DNA of 64,000 nt from Onchocerca volvulus (lineage: Eukaryota; Nematoda; Chromadorea; Rhabditida; Onchocercidae): the NCBI GenBank assembly GCA_000499405.2, contig HG738138.1, forward strand, positions 12,649,208-12,713,207, in the 5' to 3' direction. A program made the position numbers and the translations under genes. A model generated the notes under the pieces. That model worked only from the letters and a program-made list of their open reading frames with translations. It made no database searches and was not told where the DNA came from. Positions 12,301-22,184 of the stretch are shown piece by piece; position 1 is the first letter of the stretch; each line of letters opens with the position of its first letter.

Positions 12301-15300
12301 ATGGTCAACTAACATGAAATATTTTTCAAATCATATAATAATCATTATTATTCAAATAACTTCGTAAAAAATTGATTTACTTATCATTCATTCATTTATT
12401 AGTATCGAATGAAGAAAAGACTTTTGACTTAAAAATTATTTGTTTTTTTTTTTTTTTTCTAAAAAGGGAAAAAGAAGGAGGAATGAAAGAAGGTGGAAGA
12501 AGATAATCTGATGAATTTACTGCGCCATCATTACGATAATTTTATGAACAACAGGAATGAATGAACAAACTTCTTTTCATTTGGACACAAAAATATTTTT
12601 GACAGAATTATTTTTTTGCCCTTTTTTTTTTTTTTTGTAAAAAGAGAAATTTTTTTAGCGGAATTTTGTGATCAAGATTATTAACGAATTTGTGTCAAAT
12701 GTTTTCTGATTTTTCTTTCGAGAGAAAAAGCAAAAATTTGTTGCAACGATTTTCTACAAAATTGAAAACTTTTTGAGCAAATAAAACCAACAATTCCAGA
12801 AAATAAAACAGAATCAAAATGTTAAATTTCATTTCTTATAATAGAGAGGAAAGAAAAAAAAAACTTTTAATTTTAGGATGGTGTCAATAATAAGTTATAT
12901 TTTACATGAACAGTGTTCAGCTGTTGTTCATATTGTCGTATCGCTCCATTATTTGACCTTCAAATCAGAAATTCGCAATTTAATGAGTCATTCAAAGAAG
13001 TTGAAATTGCGCAAATATGATCAATAAATTCGAAAAATTAAGTTGTTTTAATGAATGACAAAATTTTTTCAGATTTTAGAAACATCTGGTGATGGCATAA
13101 TATTTTCAGTTTGATAGAATAACTTTAAATGCTACTAAAAATCTGTTTGAATTTAATTAAATTTTAATTTCAATCTCCAAATGAAATGCTTTATATAATT
13201 ATCGGCAGTGTTTTGTCAAATTCTTAGGAATTTAAGGATGTAAAAAAAAGAATAAAAGAAGCGATCGAGATCTTGAAAATATGACTTAACGATGTTCAAA
13301 ATCATTCAAAGAATAACTGAAATTTATGGTAAAAATTCAGAAAAGAAACTATTGTAAAAATATTCGGGTTGCTAATAACAAAAAAACTACTGAGTTTAGT
13401 AAACGAACCAAGTTTAATTGACTAAATAAGTAATTCATAACAAATAAACGAAGCGGAAGCAAACTATTTCCTTGTTAGTAAGCAATAATATTGTTGACAT
13501 TGGGAATGGAAAAGAAAGTGTTACAAAAAAAGGAGACTTTTTCATCGAAAGATTGAATGAAAGCTTTCATTTCTTCACAAAAGCTTCTGCAATTATTCAA
13601 ATTATTTTTCATTTTGAATGTATAATTACAATTCTTGTTTGTAATTGCAATAAAAAAAGAAAAAACTATGCTATGGCTGAAGCACGGTAACTTTTATATT
13701 AATATATTTATGCTACTTCAACTTTAACACCAATTGTAACACCAAAAAAAATTACAATTAGTAATCTCTGAATCTATAATTTTATATCATTTTAAAAAAG
13801 AAAAAAGTGCAACATTTCTTTGAAAATGATTTCAACTTGTTTATAATTTTACAGCTAAATTGAAGTGGTGCATCACAAATTAAAATTATAGATAAATGGA
13901 TTGGAAAATCTAATGAATAAAATATATTATAAATTTTAGCATGGAAAAATCGAATTTAAGGGAAAAGTTGCAAATTTCTAATTTTTTGTATATACTCCAA
14001 TTACCTTTCGATCGGTGAACTCCGTTGGATCGGAAGTAACTATATTTACTTAAGAAAAAAAAAAAAAAAATTAGAAATTTGCCGTTAGCCAAATCATAAT
14101 ATAAAGTCTAAAAGCAAGTTACACCTTGAAATGACTATAATAAAGATTTTAAAAGGATTAATCAACTTAAGGTATCGACAACACAGTCTTATTGAATGCG
14201 CAAATTAAAAATAAGAGTAAGACACTAGATTAAGTATAGTGGTACTGTAAGCAATTTTATAGAGCATATAATAATGATTTCTTGTTTAAACCTAAAAACA
14301 AATAACTGTTTTAGCATTTTTGTTTTGCGGCCAAAGCAATCATATTTTAAAAAATTTAGTTAACTTACTTTTGTCTAACAAAATTGAAAAAAGAAATAAT
14401 TTTATATTTCAAAATAAATTAATTTGGGATTCTGGTTTACAAAAAAAAAAAAAAGGAAAAATAAGGGAAGGGAACAAAAAAATTTATTAGGAGAGCAAGA
14501 TTTGAAAAAAGTGAAAAATTTGAAATTGTTGTAACAAAATGAGAAAGAAAGAGAAGGAACGATCTGTGATGAATCATACAGTTTCAAACACCATGCAAAA
14601 CTGTTTAAAATTACACAAATCTTGAGCAAAATAGAAAGGATTTTATTTTTGCTTAGCTTTTTTTTTCTTCTTGTACTGACGAATACTATAAAATTCTATC
14701 CTTGTTCATGTATCGAGGAATGTATGTGGTACGGAATATTCGTATGGAAGAATATGCGAGAAGTTTATGATATTTTACGGTGTAAGACCAGATTCGAAAA
14801 ATGAATGATAGAAAATAATAAAAAATGTTAAAGTTCACATTACAATTTGGCGCAATATGGAATTGCAACAAATAGAGACAAAAATGAGATAGTAAATATT
14901 TCGGGCAAAGTTTCAATACATGTTTTGTATCCAGCTCAAGTTTGGTATTTGTGCAATCAATGAATGCCATTTATTTATCAATTTATCATAATCTGGTAAT
15001 TATTAAAATTTAATCTTACAAAAGGACAATTTTTTAGCATAGCATTGTGAATCCTTTTCTAAACATTTGATAAGATACGATTGAAAAGTGATAAAAATTT
15101 TGAAAAATGCATCGATAATGATAGCAGAAATGATTACAAGCTGTCATACAATCCATAGTCATATAAACTTATAATTTATAAACAATTATTCTGTTTAATT
15201 TGGAAAAAATCAATGTGAAGATTTCATTAACCAATCGATCTTCCACGAACGAAGTCAATTTATCGAAAAGCTGTGTAAATGCAACTTCATATAATATTTT

Positions 15301-15950
15301 ATAATAACGTTTGTAAATATTAACTATTTGAGTTCTGATAACAAAATTAAATTTAAAATAACATTTGAAAATTGAATCACTTCTAATAGATATATTATAA
15401 TTGCTGAAATGTCCGTATTTGTTAAAGTCTAAATATTTGAAATTTTTTTAACACAATTTTTAGTTATAATCAAAAAGTGATAAGGAAAATGAAGCAGAAT
15501 TATCAGGCAGTTATTAGTTGAGACGAGCGAACAATAATAGTTCTAAAAATAAATTTATGCAATAAACTAAAAATTTATTTTGGAAAATTTTGCTTGAAAG
15601 AAGAATGGAATGAACGATCGGAAGTATGGTGAGCTGCCATCAATAACGAAATTCGCTGGTCGTCATGTGCGGTAATCGAAAGCAATTTTCCATTATAATA
15701 TCATTTTTTTTCTTTTTTCAATTATCATTTCTTTTTCTATATTGTTCCGAGAGAGTTCAATTTATCACCAAATGTACTTTTTTTTTTTCATTAACTTTTT
15801 TTTTTTTTTTAATATAGCGCTGAAATAATCAAATGATTTGATTATTACCATCAAATATTTGTCAACTTTTAATTACTTCTCTTTTCTTTTAAGTAATTTG
15901 GTGATAATATTATTCAAAAATTCGAATACGACAAATGCTATTTTTTAGAA
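6350..15950. other. Gene-poor region, simple-sequence rich
   Basis: About 9.6 kb in which I found no convincing gene. ORFs are poly-Phe/Ser/Lys products of homopolymer and pyrimidine tracts. It contains a purine/G-rich tract at 7975-8055, a TC tract at 11798-11819, and a short exon-like ORF on the minus strand at 9336-9458 that ends in a GTAAGT donor but has no convincing continuation. Confidence 0.4.
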
Positions 15951-15956
15951 CTTAGT

Positions 15957-16070
15957 TTTGTGGATAAGAATTATTCAATTTCGAACACAGCTAGTCGATC
16001 AAATGAAACAAATATTTAATATTAATCATCAAACTATTAAAATTTACGTCAAAGAAAAAAATCAATGTTT
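15957..16070 (+). repeat. Diverged direct duplication, copy 1 (partner 16733-16850)
   Basis: A segment beginning near ATTATTCAATTTCG and running through GATCAAATGAAAC, ATATTTAATATTAATCATC and AACTATTAA is repeated in the same orientation about 775 bp downstream with scattered substitutions. No coding potential is shared, so it looks like old local segmental duplication. Confidence 0.75.
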
Positions 16071-16732
16071 TTTCAATTAATACTTTCTCCAATTTTATCT
16101 ATTATTATAGTTACTTAATGAAACAATCTTAGTAATTAATATTGTATCAATATCATCAATAAATGGAATATCTAATACTGGGTGAAAATGAAAAATTGAA
16201 CATGGTTATAAATCTGAGTGTAATAGAAATGGATATAATAAATATCGTGTAATGATATTATGAATATGAATACAAATATGGAACGAAATCAAAATTACTG
16301 GAATAAATTGCGGTTTTTTTCAAATAGCAAATAATATTTTGGAGACAAAAAAAAGTTGAGAGTGAAAAAAGTGAAAAGACTGTTCAATATGAAAAATATT
16401 TGATAGTAACAATAAGCGATATAGTAATTTAAAATCGCATATGTGTAATTTATTTCTGGTAGGATAGCAAAAAAAAAAAACGAAAAAAACATTAGTTTTC
16501 ATAATTCATCACACATAACTTTTGATTTTACTCTTACGCTATTTTATCAAACATCTGTCGATTGAGGGTCTCTTTCTTCCTTTTTTTTTTTTTTTTTTAA
16601 ATTACTTAGTTTTCTAATATTATTATTACTCCTCCATCTATTCCTTTCCTTTTTTTTCTCAACAATTTTTAAGCTATTAACACTGAAAATTCAAACAAAA
16701 ACAAATGATATTTGTTGTAATTTAATTTTGCA

Positions 16733-16850
16733 TATGAAAATTATTCAATTTCGGATACAACGGATCGATCAAATGAAACGAATATTTAATATTAATCATC
16801 TAACTATTAACGTTTACATCAGGAGAAAAAAAAATTTCTATTTTTTGACG
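16733..16850 (+). repeat. Diverged direct duplication, copy 2 (partner 15957-16070)
   Basis: Second copy of the approximately 110-bp segment. It shares long identical blocks including ATATTTAATATTAATCATC with the first copy. Confidence 0.75.
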
Positions 16851-17393
16851 ATGATATTTTGCACAAAAATGACAGAAATATTACTCATGGCTCTATTTCT
16901 CTAATTATAGCCCTGAAAAGTCGAAAATAACTAGTTATTTTTAATTGATCATAATTCATCACTTTTATATCACAAATTAATAGCGAAATATTTTGAATTG
17001 ATTCAAACAAGTTTTCAAAAAAATTTTCAGCAAATTTTAATTCAATTTCATATCAATTCAAGTTTACTAACCATTAATTATATGACATCGATTAAACGAT
17101 TAAAAAAAGGAAAAAATTTGCCCCATTGACAATCAAAATAATTACATTAGATGCACGAATTTTGAAATTATTCTCAAAATATTATCGGCTGGTAGCAACT
17201 TACCAGTTGAAAACTTTTTGTCTCTCTCAAATATTGCCGCATATTACGCGGGACTCAACTGACAGTTCTACAGCTAATATTAATACTCAACAAATTATGT
17301 TAATCATATAAATTTTACGAGAAAAGAAATTTTAACAATTCCACATAAAAAGAAGTGTCATTATAAAAATTAGTATTAATTCTAATTCTAATA

Positions 17394-17424
<31 letters not shown>

Positions 17425-17439
17425 TAATAACAATAACAA

Positions 17440-17488
<49 letters not shown>

Positions 17489-18260
17489 TACTATTATTAT
17501 TATTACTATTACTATTATTATTATTACTATTACTATTATTATTATTACTATGTCTTCATCAAAACAATAATAGCGAGAATAATTATGATAGCAATTGTGA
17601 ATAGTGATAACAACAGGTGATAGTGTTATTTAAAAAAAAAAATAGTAGTGTTAGCATTGGTTGTGATAGCGATAAAATTAATTTTAGTTGTATAGTAACA
17701 TTAGTGAACTTTGCTTTTAATAAAAATGATTCAGATATTTATTAGTATCTGTTTCAAATGTAAGAAAGTATGATCAAATTCTGAAATAATGTGATGTTTC
17801 ATAACTTAGGCATCAAGTTTAAAACCAGAACCCGAAAACTATGAATTAAAATGGTATAGTCTAACTTCATGCTCAAATTGAAAACTAAAAATTAAAGTAA
17901 CACAGTAATTGAATTGATCATGATGAAATTATCTACCCTTAATTAAGTATTTTGATCAAAAATCATATCATGAAGATAATAATAACATAATTTAAATCTA
18001 TTTATAATATATTATTTGTTCATCTGCATATTGTAAAATTTAATTTTATTCTTCCTTGTTTGTTTTGTACTAAATTTTGTGTTCTTATATGTAACAACGT
18101 AACCTCAACTACATATGTTTTCCAATATTCATGATTATCTATTCGTAATTAGAAAATAAAAAATAAGTTACATCTGGTAGCACTTAATTAATTAGCACAA
18201 GTTAAATGTATTTATATCATACACATGTATATTAAAAAGGAATTTCATCGAAAAAGAGGG
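16851..18260. other. No gene seen (contains the trinucleotide microsatellite)
   Basis: A+T-rich sequence without supported exons. A 61-codon ORF at 17126-17311 has no splice or motif support. Confidence 0.4.
17390..17552. repeat. (AAT/ATT)n trinucleotide microsatellite
   Basis: An AAT run switches to an ATT run with interspersed ACT units. The switch between complementary motifs makes the tract partly self-complementary. Confidence 0.95.
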
Positions 18261-18689
18261 ACGAACAGCTGCAGGCGGTATTGGTTGGGAAGAAATGCTC
18301 GATTGCGGTGATTGTGACAATTGCCAATTAGGTCATTGCCATTTCTGTTATATTTCGTTCTATATTTAGAAAAAAAAAAAAAAAAAAAAGGAAAAAAACT
18401 TCTATTATATGCTCTATAGATTCATTGACCGATGCGATGATAATAATCAAAATTTATTGAAAATGAAGGAAAAAAACGATGAATATATATTTCATTTACT
18501 TTTAGTTCATTGACTTTTCTGCATACTAAAATGAATGTTAAAACCATTTTTATCTCTTCAGGCTTTGACCTTAATAAATCGGAAAAAAAATAATGTTAAA
18601 AAATTTTTATCGAGCTTTAACAGTTATAGTTTATAATAGGTTATAGTTCAAAATATGTAATTTAGAAAAAAAGAAAGTGTGTCTCCGAT

Positions 18690-19060
18690 TTAGACATTTT
18701 TTTTTGCTATACATATATTTATGAAAATGTCAAAATTCAGCTCAGATGCAAATTCATGCAAAAATTTTTTTGTTAAATCAAATTCGTTCCCATAAACCTG
18801 AAACAATTTGTAATATCGTGAAAGTATCACTTGATGAAGTATCAAGGTAAATTGCATCACCGGTAAACAGGTTTCTATGTGCTCCAAAAGGTCTGTATAA
18901 GACAAATCTACGAATTTTTAATAAATTTTGCAGAGCTGTTTGCGCCTGTTTTTATATTCCAGTCCACGTAGTGGAAAACTGGTAATTGTGCTGACCTGAA
19001 AACGCCCTGAATTGTGCAGTATACCTGGAAAATTGTCTATCACTTTTTAAAATATGAAAA
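18690..19060 (-). pseudogene. Possible coding relic, unknown family
   Basis: On the minus strand 18905-18690 is open for 71 codons with a balanced, non-low-complexity composition. Just upstream (about 19040-18915) another stretch is open in a different frame and includes PVFHYVDWNIKTG. AG acceptors (CTTATACAG, TTCCAG) and a CAG|GTTTAT donor occur, but no splice arrangement gives a complete protein. It could be a decayed gene, an isolated exon pair or chance. I do not recognise a family. Confidence 0.2.
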
Positions 19061-20330
19061 AGTGATCGGAATCATATCTTTTTACGTAATGATCGGTAAA
19101 TAGCTTGATTACTTCAATCAAATTTATAGAGATACTCGATAGACTTACGGACAGCTATAAAATGAGAAAATGCCAAATTTTTTTCTACAGAAATCCTAAA
19201 AATAAATATTTTCATTGGTTATTGGCATTCCTTTTTAAACATTCATTAATGCATATTGTAAAAGAATTGGTGCAATATTTTCTTCGTAGAACAATTTCGA
19301 TAACTATCAATCTTAGTCGCTGCTAATTTATAATTTAAAGAGCTCGAATTCATAAAAACAAGATCGAGATTGTTTCAACGAGAACATTAGGTTTTTCAAA
19401 TGCATTCAGGTTTCGTTTTGAGATTAACCTATTAATACTTTGAATTAAAATTAATTGCTTTTTGTTTTTCCTAAAAATTTGAAATCTGAAATTGAAGTTA
19501 TTGCCTATTGATATTCAGTTCAAAAACAATACCAAATCTTTGATTCACATTTTTCAGAATTTCACCAAGATATCTCCGATGTATAACTATTTGGAAGCAA
19601 AGTATTACTATTTCTCCGTACTATTTCTCCGTTGTATCTCCAAAAATCCAAGAAAAAGTTCCTTGTACATTGTCAAACACATTATGATACATATTTTCCT
19701 CAGTCATTTAGTATGTTCAAATTCTGCACAATTTGAAAGTTGAAAACGAAGGAGTCAACTGAAAATTTTACGAAGTAGTCAATTGAAAATTTTCAGGAGT
19801 GAAAAGACGAAGAAATTATACCAAACTTGAAGCATAAAAAATTTAAATTTTCCTGCAAAGTGCATTTGAATTGTCGAATCAACTCTTTTCTAACAAAATT
19901 TTACAATGAACAAATACTACTTCCGATAAATGATAGATAATCGGGAAGAAGATTCGTGATTGTTGATTTCAGAAATTACGACAACTGATGACTGAATCTT
20001 AGTAATATTACTAGTTTTATTATAAATAGATGTATAATAGTAACAGATAACTTACAAACTCAATATAAACAATTCGAGTTATTTTTTCCCTACTTGTTTT
20101 TGGCGGGGAGAAAAGGGTATCGAAAGAACATTAATAATTTGAAAAATATTTCCTGAAATACTTTAGTATTTAACTTACTTGACATTATATTTCGTTTATT
20201 ATTATTAAATTGCCATAAAATCATAATAAAATTATTACCAAAGAGGCCGCATGCTGTTTATTAATTATTAACCTCACTATAATTATTCTGATTCACTTTT
20301 ATCCCGATATAATATATCGCGAAATAAAAA
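19061..20330. other. No supported gene
   Basis: Two plus-strand ORFs of about 75-83 codons (19105-19326 and 19492-19743) lie here but lack splice signals, domains or signal peptides. The only local curiosity is a short duplicated TATTTCTCCGT motif near 19610-19635. Confidence 0.35.
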
Positions 20331-20804
20331 AAAAATCACTTATTTCTTGCACAGTCCGCTAAAACTGTTAAAGATGCGCACGCATGGACCACCCACGTCG
20401 TTGCTAGTAGGCGAACTTTTAGGCCATTAAGACAGTTCTTGCCTCATTTCTTATTTATTGATTACGTGGGCTTGCGTTTCGTGGTTCAGCTTCATCGGTA
20501 TTACTTCGTTGCGTGGATAAACTGTATTTGTGGTGATAGACATGGGTAGAAAGATAAACAACATGATATTTCAGAGAAACATTGCAATATTCAAATATTC
20601 TGTACGAATTCTCATCTCTGCGATTACTTTTGTATGGGTTCGATCACGTTTATCACTGGGTTTATCGTCTCGCTAATTTAATTGAAACATTTTAAATTTA
20701 GTAGTTGAAATGAAGATAATTCTTAATGCACGCTAATGAGACTTCTTTCTTTAAATATAAATTTTTTTTTTCCACCTGATCCTAATTTTTTTTCTTGTAA
20801 TCCT

Positions 20805-21115
20805 ACTGCAGACAACTGTTTGCAGACAAACTTTTGATTGACTTTTTAGGTAACTTTTTCATGTAACGTTAGTTCAAGAAGTTGACGAACAATTTGAGCT
20901 AAAGAATTTTCTCGAATGTATGCTATAGCAGGTTACATGCAAATTTTTGTAAATAAAAAGTTCAATTTTTTTTCTTCAAAATTATTGGTTTCCTCAAATT
21001 ATTGGCGTTTAATGTGCTCTTGATTGCTTCTTTCATATTTATATAACGTGGATTCTGGAGTTAGGACGGATTCAGTGTAGCTATTGGAGACTACATAATT
21101 TAAGGATTTGGTTTT
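20805..21115 (+). repeat. Direct duplication copy 1, about 300 bp (partner 21745-22050)
   Basis: It shares a co-linear series of identical blocks with the copy about 935 bp downstream, including GACAACTGTTTGCAGACAAA, AATGTGCTCTTGATTGCTTC and TTAGGACGGATTCAGTGTA. The copies have diverged by substitutions and small indels. Confidence 0.85.
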
Positions 21116-21232
21116 TTCGAAATTCTTCAGTAACATTGTTCGACATGACCTCTTATCAGGAATTGATGAATTGACGATAGAAAGAAAGTTATATGTGAAC
21201 TAAGAATGGACTAATGAGAAAAATGCAACATT

Positions 21233-21535
21233 TTAAAGACATGAAAGTAACGAATACGGAATGTGTGTTATATTGCAGTAATTGCTGTTGGCAGTTTCTA
21301 TTTCAGATTTTCCTGTCATTTGATTCTCTACTGATTCTGTTAGCTCTTCTTTTCCTGTTTTAGCTTCCGATTGCTCGGCAGGTTCATAATCAAGGTTCAT
21401 TGAAATGCTATTTGTTTTCGTAATTTTTATCGATGTTAGTGGTTCCACCGAAACATCTCTTCGAGATTCTAATCCGTCGATTCGGAATGATTTAGAAGGT
21501 AGTGGCTTACATATAAGACAATCACAGATGAGCAT
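21233..21535 (-). CDS. Small hypothetical ORF, Cys-rich start and acidic Ser/Thr-rich body
   Basis: A 100-codon ORF with non-repetitive, coding-like composition. The N-terminal part is CDCLICKPLPSKSF, followed by a polar, Glu/Ser/Thr-rich region with YEPAEQSEAKTGKEELTES. No family is recognised. The frame is open some 50 nt upstream of the chosen ATG, so it may be an internal exon or start further up. A possible donor lies inside (TCA|GTAGAG). It sits between the two copies of the local duplication, on the strand opposite the multi-exon gene at 22.2-25.1 kb. Confidence 0.33.
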   Translation of the reverse strand: MLICDCLICKPLPSKSFRIDGLESRRDVSVEPLTSIKITKTNSISMNLDYEPAEQSEAKTGKEELTESVENQMTGKSEIETANSNYCNITHIPYSLLSCL

Positions 21536-21600
21536 TGCACGACGAGAACAACTTTCTTCATAGAGTAATTTTTCGGAATTTTTTGAAAATTAAGGAGAAA

Positions 21601-21825
21601 TCACTTTGTGACAAGCATCATATCTGATAAAACTTCTTTAAAAATTTTTTCGTTTTTTACATCCGATTCTCTTAGGTAACTTTTTACATAACCCTTCTTT
21701 AAACAAACTTTTGGCATGCTTTTGACTGCCTTTTTGGACAGCTTTTCACGTAGTCCTGCTTCAGACAACTGTTTGCAGACAAACTTTTGTTCTCTTTTTA
21801 GATAATTTATTTGACGTAAACCCAC
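21601..21825 (-). CDS. Small hypothetical ORF built of 21-residue basic repeats
   Basis: A 74-codon ORF. Three successive units of about 21-22 residues begin GLRQINYLK, GLREKLSKK and GYVKSYLRE, each followed by a Lys-rich half; the first two halves carry an FVCK- or VCLKK-type core. This period is visible in the DNA as well. A related, interrupted copy can be read on the minus strand of the duplicated segment near 20815-20880. No function is inferred. It may be a real repeat protein fragment or a by-product of a DNA-level tandem repeat. Confidence 0.3.
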   Translation of the reverse strand: MGLRQINYLKREQKFVCKQLSEAGLREKLSKKAVKSMPKVCLKKGYVKSYLRESDVKNEKIFKEVLSDMMLVTK

Positions 21826-22050
21826 TTCAGGAATTTGGAGAATGTTCTCGAATAATTTGAACTATCTGGAATGTATGCTTAGAGTAGGTTATATGCAAAT
21901 TTTTGTAAACATAAAGTGCAGCTTTTTTTCTGGGAAGTTATTGGTTGCTTTGCATCTGACGTGTAATGTGCTCTTGATTGCTTCTTTCATATAACGTGAG
22001 TTCTGGATTTAGGACGGATTCAGTGTAACAGTTGAAGAATTGTGTAATTT
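21745..22050 (+). repeat. Direct duplication copy 2, about 300 bp (partner 20805-21115)
   Basis: Second copy of the duplicated segment, just upstream of the P/Q-rich gene. On the minus strand its left end overlaps the ORF at 21601-21825 with 21-residue repeats. Copy 1 retains only a broken version of that ORF. Confidence 0.85.
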
Positions 22051-22184
22051 AAGGATTATTCGAAGTTTTTTTCATGATTTTTTCTGCAGTTCTTTCCTTA
22101 ATTTCACTATTTCGTTAGCAAAACATAAAGAAATCAAGGAAATGTGAATTTCTTGGCTATTCACATGTATCATCGTATTCTAAG

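Noticed and set aside
20630..20650. GGGTTCGATCAC as a possible tRNA B-box
   Set aside because: It deviates from the B-box consensus and no matching A-box or cloverleaf was found. No tRNA gene was supported anywhere in the window.
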